This document shows positions 42,826 through 51,403 of a stretch of DNA of 64,000 bases, piece by piece; positions within the stretch are counted from its first letter, which is position 1, and each line of letters begins with the position of its first letter. The notes beneath the pieces were generated by a model. The model was not told the DNA's origin. It saw only the letters and a list, made by a program, of their open reading frames with translations, and made no database searches. Origin of the DNA: Halobaculum roseum. Lineage in GTDB: Archaea; Halobacteriota; Halobacteria; Halobacteriales; Haloferacaceae. Both the position numbers and the translations under genes were made by a program. The stretch is taken from NCBI RefSeq assembly GCF_019880245.1, contig NZ_CP082286.1, positions 2,622,521-2,686,520 of the forward strand, read 5' to 3'.

Positions 42826-43628
42826 TGGGCGGGAGCGCGGACCGGGACCCGCCGTCGGACCGGCGGTCGTCGCCGCTCGTCGAGCCGGTGCCGGACGCGC
42901 CCGCCGCCGTCGCGGACCTGGGCGGGGAAACCGGGCTGCTGATCGCCGACTATCACGCCGGCATCGAGGCCGGCCTCCGCTACGAGCGCGGCGTCGAACT
43001 CGACAGCGCCGGCGACGAGCGTCGCGAGCGCGTGCTCGACCTGCTCGCGCGCACCGGCGCCGACCGGCTCGTCGTCCTCGGCGACCTGAGCCACCGGGTC
43101 GGCGGCGCCGGCGACGCCGAGCGCGAGGAACTGGAGGGATTGCTGTCGGCGGTCGGCGTCCCCGTGACGCTCGCGCCCGGCAACCACGACACTGGGATCG
43201 CCGAGTCGTTCGGCGACCGGATCGAGGCGACGCCGCCCGGCGGCGCCCGCCTCGGCGACGTGGGCGTGCTCCACGGCCACACGTGGCCGTCGCCGGAGGT
43301 GCTCGGCGCGACGGTCGTCTGTATGGGCCACGAACACGTCGCCGTCAGGCTGGAGGACGACGTCGGCGGCGCGCGCGCGGAGAAGGCCTGGCTACGCGGG
43401 CCGCTCTCGCGTGCGGCCTTCGACGGTAGTGTTGATCTCGCGGGCGCCGGCGTGGAGTGGCGGGATCCGGAGCTGATCGTGTTTCCGGCGTTCAACGACC
43501 GCTCGGGCGGGACGTGGGTGAACGTCGAGGGACAGGGATTTCTCGCGCCGTTCCTCCCGGACGCGCTCGTCGACGGCGAGGCGTACCTCCTCGACGGTAC
43601 CCGACTGGGTGCGTATCGTCGGATCTGA
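42825..43628 (+). CDS. rpe: RPA-operon metallophosphoesterase (PdeM-like)
   Basis: 267 residues; the ATG overlaps the rpap1 stop (TGATG, 42823-42827). Calcineurin-like motifs are complete: LIADYHAGIEAG (D-x-H), VVLGDLSHR (G-D-x-x-H), LAPGNHDTG (G-N-H-D), HGHTWPSP and MGHEHVAV. The LSHRVGG and GHEH blocks resemble the ligase-associated endonuclease/phosphodiesterase PdeM. Coupled translation with RPA1 and RPAP1 suggests it processes DNA ends or nucleotides on RPA-coated ssDNA. Substrate unproven. Confidence 0.9.
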   Translation: MGGSADRDPPSDRRSSPLVEPVPDAPAAVADLGGETGLLIADYHAGIEAGLRYERGVELDSAGDERRERVLDLLARTGADRLVVLGDLSHRVGGAGDAEREELEGLLSAVGVPVTLAPGNHDTGIAESFGDRIEATPPGGARLGDVGVLHGHTWPSPEVLGATVVCMGHEHVAVRLEDDVGGARAEKAWLRGPLSRAAFDGSVDLAGAGVEWRDPELIVFPAFNDRSGGTWVNVEGQGFLAPFLPDALVDGEAYLLDGTRLGAYRRI

Positions 43629-43779
43629 CTGAGGACGCCCCGTCGCGTTCGGATCGGTTGCGTTATGATCGGCCGCTTCCGGATCGGTCGAACGAGCCCC
43701 GGCGTGTGAGCGGATCACACGTTCCCGGCGGTATGAGGGCCCCTACCACGCGTTTTCGCCCCGAAACAGCGAAGGAGTT

Positions 43780-43798
43780 ATATACGGAAACCGTATAT
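43780..43798. promoter_or_regulatory. Perfect inverted repeat overlapping a TATA box
   Basis: ATATACGG-AAA-CCGTATAT has 8-bp arms and immediately follows GAGTTATATAC (the TATA box at 43777-43784). A repressor dimer bound here would cover the TATA. Transcription would start near 43806, leaving a leader of about 130 nt before the coiled-coil gene (ATG 43934). The leader opens with a 5-bp UUCG-capped hairpin (43813-43826, ACGCC-TTCG-GGCGT). No gene is seen in 43629-43933. Confidence 0.6.
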
Positions 43799-43933
43799 GT
43801 ACAGGTACCAGAACGCCTTCGGGCGTGGTGGCATCGATCGCTGAATGACACGGTGTTTTCACCCCCAGACGGACGCAGGCAGTCGCAGAGCGTCCGCTCA
43901 GTCCGAAGCAGTATGGTGTCGAGGTAACGAACC

Positions 43934-44857
43934 ATGGTAACGAAAGAGGAAGTTCTCGAAGAGTACGGTCTCGATCAGTTGGATGAATCACGAAACGTCT
44001 CCCTTTCCGAGGAGGAACTGGAGAACGATTCGAAGGGCCAGCTGATCAAGAAGGCCGGTCAACTCCGCGACCGACGTAACGAGCTCAACCAGATGGCGTC
44101 CGAGCGCGCATCCAAGCGCGACGACCTGAACGCGAAGACACGCGAGAAGGTCGACGAGGCGCAGGAGCATCGCGAGATGCGCGACGAGCTCAACGAACAG
44201 GTCCAGGAGCACAAGGAGTCGCGCAACGAGCTGAACGCCGAGGCGAACGAGCTGTTCGACGAGGTCGAGGAGATGAAGCAGGACCTCGAGCTCGGCTCGG
44301 GCAAGTCCATCGAGGAGCTCAAAGAGGAGATCGAAGACCTTGAGTTCAAACAGCAGACCGAAGTCCTCGGCACCGACGAGGAGCGCGAACTCATCGAGAA
44401 GATCGAGAACAAGCGCGAGAAGCTCGCCGAGAAGAAGGGCAAGGTCGACCAAAGCGACGAGCTGGAGGAGCTCATCGAGGAGGCCGAGGAGGTCCGCTCG
44501 GAGGCGTCGACGCACCACCAGAAGGTGACCGAGCTGGCCGACGAGGCCCAGGAGCACCACAACCAGATGATCGAGGCCTACCGCGAGGCCGACGAGATCC
44601 GCGACGAGGCGGACGCCATGCACGAGCTGTTCGTGGAGGCACAGGAGTCGGCCGACCAGCACCACGAGGACTTCGTCCGCGTCCAGAAGCGCCTGCGCGA
44701 GCTGGACAAGGAGGAGGAAGAGGAGAAGAAGGAGGAGCGCGAGGCCAAGATGGAAGAGGAGCGCGAGGAGGCCGAGGAGATCTACCAGAAGTTCAAGGAA
44801 GGCGAAACCCTCGACACCGAGGACCTGATGAAGCTCCAGAAGACCGGGCTTCTCTGA
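43934..44857 (+). CDS. Archaeal coiled-coil protein (COG1340-like)
   Basis: 307 residues, almost all predicted alpha-helical coiled coil, rich in Glu, Lys, Gln and Arg. Heptad-like runs cover about 35-135 and 140-285, with a short break at GSGKSIEELKEEIEDLEFKQQTEVLGTDEE (about 120-150). Homologues are conserved in archaea with unknown function; ideas include membrane- or chromosome-associated scaffolding. It is less acidic and more Lys-rich than most halophile proteins. Its promoter has a palindrome over the TATA box and a structured leader, so it is probably under specific control. Confidence 0.85.
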   Translation: MVTKEEVLEEYGLDQLDESRNVSLSEEELENDSKGQLIKKAGQLRDRRNELNQMASERASKRDDLNAKTREKVDEAQEHREMRDELNEQVQEHKESRNELNAEANELFDEVEEMKQDLELGSGKSIEELKEEIEDLEFKQQTEVLGTDEERELIEKIENKREKLAEKKGKVDQSDELEELIEEAEEVRSEASTHHQKVTELADEAQEHHNQMIEAYREADEIRDEADAMHELFVEAQESADQHHEDFVRVQKRLRELDKEEEEEKKEEREAKMEEEREEAEEIYQKFKEGETLDTEDLMKLQKTGLL

Positions 44858-44983
44858 GCGCGGGATCCGACGCGCCGACGGTCCGAATCGCGATCTGACG
44901 TTCTGCGGTTTTCCCATACCCGAGAGCCGCCGCGCCCGTGCGCCGGCACCCGATCTTATTTCGCTCCCGTTCGAAGCGAGGCC

Positions 44984-46009
44984 ATGGCAGACACCACAGG
45001 GAGATCCGTCCTCGGCGTGGCCGTGCTCGTCGCCGCCGCCGTGATCGCGGCGCTGGTCGGCTACGTCCTGTTCGTGGTCGTGCCGGGCGACCTCGCGGAG
45101 TTGATCGGCGTCGTGCTCACCGTCGCGGTCGTCGCGGTCGCGCTCAAGGTCGCCGGCGGGACGCTGGCGTCGCGGTTCGCCGACTACACGGTCGCCGAGG
45201 TCGCCGTCGAGGGGCCGATCACCCGCGACGGCGACTCGCCATCGTTCCCGCCGGCGCCCGGATCGCCGGGCGCCGACGAGGTCGTCGACCAGATCGAGCG
45301 CGCCGACGAGGACCCGAACGCCGAGGCGTTGCTGGTGAAACTGAACACGCCCGGCGGCCAGATCGTCCCCAGCGAGGACATCCGGCTGGCGGCCGAGCGC
45401 TTCGACGGCCCGACGGTCGGCTACGCGACCGACACCTGCGCCAGCGGCGGCTACGCGATCGCTGTCGGCTGCGACGAGCTGTGGGCCCGCGAGGGCAGCG
45501 TCGTCGGCTCCATCGGGGTCATCGGTTCGCGCCCGAACGTCCACGAGCTGGCCGACCGCCTCGGCGTCAGCTACGAGCAGTTCACCGCCGGCGAATACAA
45601 GGACGCCGGCCTCCCGCTGAAGGAGGTCACGCCCGACGAGCGGGCGTACCTCCAGGGCATCGTCGACGACTACTACGACCAGTTCGTCGAGCAGGTCGCC
45701 GAGGGCCGCGACATGGACGAGGAGGCGGTCCGCGAGACGGAAGCGCGGGTGTTCCTCGGAACCGAGGCGCACGAGCGCGGCCTCGTCGACGGGCTGGGGG
45801 ACCGCGAGGCCGTGCTCGACCGGATCGAGGAGTTGACCGGGCACGAGGCCGTCGTCGAGGAGTTCACGCCCGGGCGGGGGCTCATGAGACGACTCCGCGG
45901 CGGCGCCGCCGCGACGGCGTACGCCCTCGGCGCCGGCGTCGCCGACGCCGTCGCCGGAGACGGGAGCACGGGCGGGAACGGCGCGGGCGATATGCGCTTC
46001 CGACGGTAA
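44984..46009 (+). CDS. sppA: Signal peptide peptidase SppA (S49)
   Basis: 341 residues. Two N-terminal hydrophobic helices (about 9-33 and 38-57) anchor it. The protease core contains LLVKLNTPGGQIVPSEDI (about 116-133), the nucleophile DTCASGGYAIAV (Ser154) and the catalytic Lys in AGEYKDAGLPLK (Lys206). SppA digests cleaved signal peptides in the membrane. Haloarchaeal proteins of this kind have one S49 domain, as here, in place of the duplicated bacterial form. The C-terminal segment is Gly/Ala-rich. It lies upstream of the DUF373 gene, about 118 nt away. Confidence 0.9.
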   Translation: MADTTGRSVLGVAVLVAAAVIAALVGYVLFVVVPGDLAELIGVVLTVAVVAVALKVAGGTLASRFADYTVAEVAVEGPITRDGDSPSFPPAPGSPGADEVVDQIERADEDPNAEALLVKLNTPGGQIVPSEDIRLAAERFDGPTVGYATDTCASGGYAIAVGCDELWAREGSVVGSIGVIGSRPNVHELADRLGVSYEQFTAGEYKDAGLPLKEVTPDERAYLQGIVDDYYDQFVEQVAEGRDMDEEAVRETEARVFLGTEAHERGLVDGLGDREAVLDRIEELTGHEAVVEEFTPGRGLMRRLRGGAAATAYALGAGVADAVAGDGSTGGNGAGDMRFRR

Positions 46010-46127
46010 CTCGCTGCGGCGGTCCGGCGGTCCGGCGGTTCGACGCCCCGGCGCTCCGTCGGTACCCCGTCGGTCGTGAACCCCCGCCATGGTGGCCTTT
46101 TTCACCCGGGGGGCCATCCCAACACAC

Positions 46128-47294
46128 GTGACGACGCTGGTCCTGTGCGTGGACCGTTCGAACGACGTGGGCCGGAAGGCCGGCGTCGACACCCCGGTCG
46201 TGGGGTGGGAGGCGGTCCGCTCGCTCGTGACGGATCTCGGCCTCGCGGACCCCGAGGACGCCGGCGTCAACTCGCTGCTCGAATCGCTCCGGGTCGCCCG
46301 CGACCTCTCCGACGAGGGCGAGGAGGTCGCCGTCGCGGTCGTCTCGGGCGCCGGCGACTCCGCCGTGCGGGCCGACCGCGCGCTCGCGCGCCAGCTCGAC
46401 GACGTGCTCGCGACGAACGAGTTCGACTCCGCGGTCGTCGTCATCGACTCCGCCGCCGACGAGCGCGCCGTTCCGATGATCGAATCCCGGCTGCCCGTCG
46501 ACGCGGTCGACCGCGTCGTCGTCCGACAGGCGCGCGACCTGGAGTCGACGTACTACCTCCTCAAGCAGTTCATGGCCGACGAGGAGCTTCGCGAGACGGT
46601 GCTGGTACCGATCGGCGTCGGGCTGCTCATCCTCCCGGCGCTGCTCGTGTACTTCTCGCCCGCGATCGCGGTGGCGGCCGTGACGACGCTGCTTGGCGCG
46701 ACGCTGTTGTACTACGGGATGGGGATGGACGAGGCCGTCGAGTCGGCACCCGAGCACGCCCGGGAGGCGCTGTACTCCGGGCAGGTGTCGGTCGTGACGT
46801 ACGTCGCCGCGCTCGGGCTGTCGGTCGTCGGGGTCTTCCTCGGCGTCCTCTCGGCGTCGCCCGTCGAGGGCGCGGAGTTCGTCGCCGGGCTCCAGTTCGC
46901 GTACGCCGCGGTGCCGTGGCTGGCGCTGGCGGCGCTGACGGCGTCGTTCGGCCGGCTGCTCGACGAGCTCATCCGCGACGAGGGCGTCCGGACGCCGTAC
47001 CTGAACCTCCCGTTCGGCGTGCTCGCCGTCGGGTTGCTGTTTCGCGGCTTCTCCGGCTACTTCCTCGAACAGGAGGCCGGAAAGGAACCGCTCGTCCTCC
47101 TCGGGTACGCGCTGACGCCGACCCAGCGGCTCGCGGTGTTCATCGTCGGCGGCATCGCGCTCGCGCTCGTCGGCGTCCGCGTCGCCGCCAGCGTCTCCGA
47201 CGAGACGCTCGACGAGGTCATCGACGAGACCGGATCCGGATCGACCGGCGACGCCAACATCGGCGGAAACCGCGGCGACGGCGGTCGTGGATGA
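46128..47294 (+). CDS. DUF373 membrane protein (copy 1)
   Basis: 388 residues from GTG at 46128, which follows a TATA-like GGCCTTTTTCAC by about 27 nt; the frame extends to 46089, but that start ignores the TATA. The soluble N-terminal Rossmann-like domain (about 1-150) reads TTLVLCVDRSNDVGRKAGVDTPVVG and RVVVRQARDLESTYYLLKQF. Six or so transmembrane helices follow (about 160-360). The family is archaeal and of unknown function. A paralogue is at 54671-55834. The Asp- and Asn-rich strands resemble nucleotide-binding loops, but no P-loop is present. Confidence 0.88.
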   Translation: MTTLVLCVDRSNDVGRKAGVDTPVVGWEAVRSLVTDLGLADPEDAGVNSLLESLRVARDLSDEGEEVAVAVVSGAGDSAVRADRALARQLDDVLATNEFDSAVVVIDSAADERAVPMIESRLPVDAVDRVVVRQARDLESTYYLLKQFMADEELRETVLVPIGVGLLILPALLVYFSPAIAVAAVTTLLGATLLYYGMGMDEAVESAPEHAREALYSGQVSVVTYVAALGLSVVGVFLGVLSASPVEGAEFVAGLQFAYAAVPWLALAALTASFGRLLDELIRDEGVRTPYLNLPFGVLAVGLLFRGFSGYFLEQEAGKEPLVLLGYALTPTQRLAVFIVGGIALALVGVRVAASVSDETLDEVIDETGSGSTGDANIGGNRGDGGRG

Positions 47295-47391
47295 TCGCAA
47301 CCGGACGCGAGTGATCGGATCGAGGTGAGCCTTCTCGTGGTCGGTCGCCGCCAGCCCGGTCCGCGGTCCGGGGTCGACCGCTGCCGACCGT

Positions 47392-48150
47392 TCAGATCCG
47401 CGCGCTGGTTCCGGTCTCCCGCTTCGGCCGGATCACGTCCGCGAGCGCGACGAGCATGCCGAAGAGCCAGCCGACCGGCACGGAGATGCCGACCCACATC
47501 AGCACGTAGGCGGTGCCGCGCAGGTCGAACCGCGCGCGGATGAGCTCGTTGAGCCCGCCGACCGCGAGCGGCCCGTCGAGGATCCACACCGCGAGCGACG
47601 TGGTGTTCGGGAAGACCACGTCCGCCAGCGCCGGCGAGTACAGCGCCGCGACGACCGGCGGGAGGAGGAACGCGGTCACGGCCGCGGGGTACGCGATCAG
47701 GACGCTCGTCCCCCGGCCGCCGACGCGGGAGGCGCCGACGGCGACCGCCGCGGCGACGGTCGCGACCGCGCCGGCGGCGCCGACGGCGATCAGGCCGCCA
47801 GTCGAGAACTCCCGAACCCAGGCGGCGACGGTGAGCGCCCCCCACGCGACCAGCGAGAGGAGGACGACGCCGACGACGCCGAGCCGCGTGGCCGCCGAGT
47901 CGACCCTGTTGACGTAAACGCGCGCGGCGAACCCGAACAACAACAGGGGGTAGCCGACTGCGACCAGCGGCACGCCGACGGCCGCCCAGAGGTAGTACGC
48001 GATCGCCTGCGGGGTCGTCTCGGGCGTCCACTTCCCGACGACCCTCCCGGGGTCGAGTTGCCGGGGGAACGCAAGCTCCATCCACGTGGCGTGGAGCCTC
48101 GCGATGTCGATCCGGACGGCACCCAACAGCCCCGTGGAACGTTGCTCCAT
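47392..48150 (-). CDS. Multi-pass membrane protein, unknown function
   Basis: 252 residues. A soluble N-terminus (about 1-45, with RLHATWMELAFPRQLDPGRVVGKW) is followed by about five hydrophobic helices (about 48-76, 85-108, 117-137, 148-172, 214-235). The C-terminal tail RPKRETGTSARI is basic. It has no family-defining motif that I recognise. It is a single gene between the DUF373 gene and the aldo/keto reductase. Confidence 0.75.
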   Translation of the reverse strand: MEQRSTGLLGAVRIDIARLHATWMELAFPRQLDPGRVVGKWTPETTPQAIAYYLWAAVGVPLVAVGYPLLLFGFAARVYVNRVDSAATRLGVVGVVLLSLVAWGALTVAAWVREFSTGGLIAVGAAGAVATVAAAVAVGASRVGGRGTSVLIAYPAAVTAFLLPPVVAALYSPALADVVFPNTTSLAVWILDGPLAVGGLNELIRARFDLRGTAYVLMWVGISVPVGWLFGMLVALADVIRPKRETGTSARI

Positions 48151-48273
48151 CGAGCGAGGGATTCTCCGGCCGCCGATTGAAAGTTTCGCTCGTCCGCGGT
48201 TCCTCTCACGCTTCCGACGCTTCCGACGGTTCGACCGTGAGGAGCCGGGGACCGGGAGGCCGGGCCCGTCGCC

Positions 48274-49110
48274 TCAGTTCCAGGGCGCGAACCCGGGGTC
48301 GACGCGGCGGTCCTCGCGGTCGATGCCGTCGATGGCCGCCACGTCCTCGTCGTCGAGCGTCACGCCCAGCGACTCCCAGTTGTCGCGGATGTGCGCCTCG
48401 CTCGTCGCCTTCGGGATGGCGGTGACGCCCTTCTCGCGCAGCCACGCGAGGCTCACCTGCGCCTCGCTGGCGCCGTGTTTCTCGGCGATCTCGGTCAGCT
48501 CCGGCACGTCGAACACCTCCCCCCGCGCGAGCGGCGAGTACGCGACGACCTCGACGTCGTGCTCGGCGCACGCCTCGCGCAGCTCCGCCTGCCGGAGCAG
48601 CGGGTGACACTCGAACTGGTTGGCGAACACCGGCGCGTCGCTGATCTCGACGGCATCGGCGACCTGTTCGGGCTCGAAGTTGGAGATCCCGATGCGGTCG
48701 ATCAGGCCGTCGTCGTACAGCTCGTTGAACGCGTTCAGCGTCGCCTCCGGCTCGTACTCGCGCGCCGGCCAGTGGACGTACATGAGGTCGACGCTGTCGA
48801 CGCCGAGGCGGTCGAGGCTCTCCTCGGTCGTTCGGCGCACGTCCTCGGGCGCGAGGTTGTCGATCCACACCTTGGTCGCGAGGAACACGTCCTCCCGGTC
48901 CACGTCAGCGCGGGCGATGCCGTCGCCGACCTCAGCCTCGTTGCCGTAGATCTGGGCGGTGTCGATGTGACGGTATCCCATCTCCAGGGCGGTCGCGACC
49001 GCGTTTCGACACGCCTCGGGATCGGTGTTCTCCCAGGTGCCGAGGCCGAGTCGCGGCATGCCCTTTGCGGACGGGATGTCGTCGGGACCGAACGACTGCT
49101 GGTCTGTCAT
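48274..49110 (-). CDS. Aldo/keto reductase
   Basis: 278 residues forming a (beta/alpha)8 barrel. The catalytic tetrad is visible as Asp50 and Tyr55 in YRHIDTAQIYGNE, Lys80 in FLATKVW and His113 in MYVHWPAREYE. NADPH-binding residues occur near IPKATSEAHIRDN at the C-terminus. Prokaryotic AKR5-like enzymes reduce methylglyoxal, 2,5-diketogluconate or xylose-type substrates; which one applies here is not clear. It is in a separate unit from PAC2, with 96 nt between. Confidence 0.92.
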   Translation of the reverse strand: MTDQQSFGPDDIPSAKGMPRLGLGTWENTDPEACRNAVATALEMGYRHIDTAQIYGNEAEVGDGIARADVDREDVFLATKVWIDNLAPEDVRRTTEESLDRLGVDSVDLMYVHWPAREYEPEATLNAFNELYDDGLIDRIGISNFEPEQVADAVEISDAPVFANQFECHPLLRQAELREACAEHDVEVVAYSPLARGEVFDVPELTEIAEKHGASEAQVSLAWLREKGVTAIPKATSEAHIRDNWESLGVTLDDEDVAAIDGIDREDRRVDPGFAPWN

Positions 49111-49206
49111 CGATCGATCGGAGGCGACTCGCGCGAAAAGGCGTTGTGGCAGGCGCGCGGGCTGCCGGTATCCGGGCGGGTGCCGACCTCGTCGCCAAGA
49201 GCGCGA

Positions 49207-49974
49207 TCAGCCGATGTAGCGCAGTTCGTCCTCGCTGGGCATCCCGCCGCCGCCGCTGCCCTGCATCTCCTGGATCTTGCCGACGACCTCCTCCATCTCC
49301 TCGGCACGCTCCTCCAGGTCCGAGAAGTCGACCTCGATGTCGAGCAGGTTCTGCAGCACTTCGAGCACGGCCTGCGCGCTCTTGGGGTCGACGAGGTAGC
49401 CCGAGGTCTCGCCCATCAGACACGCCGCGGAGAGCCCGCGCCGGGTGCCCAGCCCGAGCACCAGCCCGGAGACGCCGACGATGCCGCCGGCGGGCTCGTT
49501 CTCGCGGAACTCGACGCCCGCGGCCTCAAGCTCCTCGCGGTCGGTGTCGCCGGTGCGGGCGGCGAGCACGTCGTACTCGTCGTCCTCGATGAGCTCGCCC
49601 GTGGGCACCCCGCCGAGCGCGAACGCGCGCTCGCAGCCGAACTCCTCGGCGATGTCGAGGAACGCGGTCGTCAGGGTGTAGTGGCCCTCGTTGCTCGCGG
49701 CCTGGTGGTCGCCGGTCAGAACAACGAGATCCTGGCCGTCGGCGTCGACGTGGTGGAACTCCGCGTGCGTCAGCTCGGCGACGCCGTCGTCGTCGACGGT
49801 CACCTGCGGCGGGAAGTCGGTCGTGTACACGCGCCTGACGAGCTCGCCGTCGAACTCCTCGACGAGGTGCTCGGCGACGAGCTTGCCGACGTGGCCGACG
49901 CCGGGCAGCCCCTCGATGAAGACGGGGTCGGTGAGATCGGGATCGCTCACGACCTCGATGTCGATGTCGTCCAT
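49207..49974 (-). CDS. PAC2-family proteasome-assembly-chaperone-like protein
   Basis: 255 residues. It starts MDDIDIEVVSDPDLTDPVFIEGLPGVGHVGKLVAEHLVEEF, the PAC2 signature (GLPGVGxVG). Later blocks are FALGGVPTGEL and VGVSGLVLGLGTRRGLSAACLMGETSGYLVDPKSA, typical of ATP-independent archaeal PAC2 proteins (PbaA/PbaB-like). The C-terminal coiled coil (about 215-240, EERAEEMEEVVGKIQEMQ) probably dimerises. In haloarchaea it follows nop10 and aIF2-alpha. The spacing here to nop10 is enlarged by a 131-bp repeat. Confidence 0.9.
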   Translation of the reverse strand: MDDIDIEVVSDPDLTDPVFIEGLPGVGHVGKLVAEHLVEEFDGELVRRVYTTDFPPQVTVDDDGVAELTHAEFHHVDADGQDLVVLTGDHQAASNEGHYTLTTAFLDIAEEFGCERAFALGGVPTGELIEDDEYDVLAARTGDTDREELEAAGVEFRENEPAGGIVGVSGLVLGLGTRRGLSAACLMGETSGYLVDPKSAQAVLEVLQNLLDIEVDFSDLEERAEEMEEVVGKIQEMQGSGGGGMPSEDELRYIG

Positions 49975-50089
49975 GCTCGTTGCTGGCGGGCGGGGGAGGT
50001 AAAGACGCGTCGGCTCGATCCGTTCGATCCGATTCCGACGGGTCCGTGAGGGTGCACCGTGTTGCCGCCGCGAGGGCCGCGACCGCGAC

Positions 50090-50220
50090 GACGACCGCGG
50101 AAGCCCCCGCCGGCCTCGTCGTCTGCGGCTCGGTGCGCGCTTCGCTCGCGCCTCCGGCGCTCGCTCCAGTGCTTGCTTCGCCTCGACTGACGAGGCCGGC
50201 GGCCCCTTCCAGTCCCACCC
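50090..50220 (+). repeat. Interspersed hairpin element, copy 1
   Basis: The conserved start GACGAC...GGAAGCCCCCGC and end GGCCCCTTCCAGTCCCACCC enclose arms CCGCCGGCCTCGTC (50107-50120) and GACGAGGCCGGCGG (50189-50202), a perfect 14-bp stem with a 68-nt loop. The loop contains the shared core GTGCTTGCTTCG. The stem sequence differs from that of copies 2 and 3, but each is self-complementary. It lies between nop10 and PAC2. The rest of 49975-50308 contains no gene. Confidence 0.85.
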
Positions 50221-50308
50221 GTGGTTCTGACGGGCGTCGTCGCACCCGTTCGCGCGGTGTGCACGCCCGCGGCTGGTCGGGGTCGTTGTCGCCGAAAGTC
50301 GACCCTCG

Positions 50309-50557
50309 CTACTCGTCGTCGCCGTCGCGGTCAGCGTCGCCGTCGCGGTCAGCGTCGCCGTCGCGGTCAGCGTCGCCGCCGAGATTCCGACGGCGCGCCC
50401 GTCGTCGGTACTCCCCGTGGGGGTCCTCGGGATTGAACGGCGCGGGCGCGGAGTTCACCGCGTCGGCGCCGCACTCGGGACAGGCGTCGCCGAGGGTGTA
50501 GACGGGCCGCTCGTGGGCCGCCTCCCAGTCGCCGCACACGCGGATGTCGGACTTCAC
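50309..50557 (-). CDS. nop10: rRNA pseudouridine synthase H/ACA RNP protein Nop10, with repeat tail
   Basis: 82 residues from GTG at 50557, 15 nt after the aIF2-alpha stop. The core (about 1-58) has MKSDIRVCGDWE, YTLGDACPECGADAVNSAPAPFNPEDPHGEYRR, with one CxxC and a lone upstream Cys. Nop10 joins Cbf5, Gar1 and L7Ae in box H/ACA guide RNPs that make pseudouridine in rRNA. Archaeal Nop10 is about 60 residues. Here about 22 extra residues form three GDADRD repeats encoded by an 18-nt tandem repeat (about 50313-50385). Confidence 0.93.
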   Translation of the reverse strand: MKSDIRVCGDWEAAHERPVYTLGDACPECGADAVNSAPAPFNPEDPHGEYRRRARRRNLGGDADRDGDADRDGDADRDGDDE

Positions 50558-50572
50558 GCGTCTGGAACGGGG

Positions 50573-51373
50573 TTACTCGTCCTCGGTCTCGCGCTCGCGG
50601 TGGAAGCGGCCGGTGCCGCCCTTGGCCTCGATCGCCTCGCGGGCGCGCTCGGCGGACGCCTCCAGCTCGGTCTCGGCGGTCTTGTAGTCGGGCGCGCGCA
50701 CCTTGATGCGGTACTCGGGGGAGCCGACGTACGACACGTCGAGTTCGATCTCGTCGGGGACCTCGCCGTTGCCCTCGGCGGCCTCCAGCGCGGCGCGCAC
50801 GTCGTCGACGCCGTCGTGGCCCGGCGACGAGAGGTCGACGTAGCCCGTGACGTTCACGTACGGGACGGAGACGTTCTCGCGGGCGGTCTCGACGATGGCC
50901 TCGATCTGGTCGTCGGTGAGGTCGGTGTCCTCCAGCGCCTCCTCGCCGTGGATCGCGGCGGCCTCGAAGCCGTCGTACATTGATCCGAACTCGGCGTACA
51001 GCGCCTCCGCGACGGCGGTGTAGGTGTCGTCGTCGACGTCCTCGCCGAAGGCGATGCCCATCCAGTTATCGGCCTTCCGCTCGTTCTTCCACTCCTGGAT
51101 CTTGTCCGAGCGCTGGTGGTCGTTGACGTCCTTGATCGACAGGTCGATCTGCTGGCTCGATTTGTCGACGTCGAGCACCTTCGCGACGACGCGGTCGCCG
51201 ACGTTCACGTGGTCGCGGATGTTCTTGATCCACCCGGAGGCGACCTCCGAGACGTGACACAGTCCGCGCTTGTCCTCGTACTCGTCGAGGTCGACGAACA
51301 CGCCGAAGTCCGCGATCTCGTCGATCTCGCCCACGACGAGTTCGCCCTGCTCGGGCCAGCCGGTGAATTTCAT
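50573..51373 (-). CDS. eif2a: Translation initiation factor aIF2 subunit alpha
   Basis: 266 residues. The N-terminal S1-type OB-fold ([49 protein letters not shown]...) is followed by a helical domain (about 90-170) and the C-terminal alpha-beta domain that contacts aIF2-gamma. It helps deliver initiator tRNA. The start at 51373 (MKFTG) matches the family N-terminus, and a TATA-like CCTAATACC (51394-51402, read as GGTATTAGG on the minus strand) is centred about 25 nt upstream, suggesting a leaderless mRNA with nop10 (15 nt on). Confidence 0.96.
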   Translation of the reverse strand: MKFTGWPEQGELVVGEIDEIADFGVFVDLDEYEDKRGLCHVSEVASGWIKNIRDHVNVGDRVVAKVLDVDKSSQQIDLSIKDVNDHQRSDKIQEWKNERKADNWMGIAFGEDVDDDTYTAVAEALYAEFGSMYDGFEAAAIHGEEALEDTDLTDDQIEAIVETARENVSVPYVNVTGYVDLSSPGHDGVDDVRAALEAAEGNGEVPDEIELDVSYVGSPEYRIKVRAPDYKTAETELEASAERAREAIEAKGGTGRFHRERETEDE

Positions 51374-51393
51374 ACGCGAGTGTTCCCGACCGA

Positions 51394-51402
51394 GCCTAAT
51401 AC
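51394..51402 (-). promoter_or_regulatory. TATA-like box of the aIF2-alpha/nop10 unit
   Basis: On the minus strand GGTATTAGG lies about 25 nt before the ATG at 51373, the spacing of leaderless archaeal promoters. It shows that aIF2-alpha has its own promoter here and is not expressed only from the upstream L44e/S27e genes. Confidence 0.5.
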
Positions 51403-51403
51403 C

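Noticed and set aside
43797-43844. 15-codon upstream ORF before the coiled-coil gene
   Set aside because: Its ATG lies upstream of the start site expected from the TATA box at 43777-43784, so it would not be in the mRNA.
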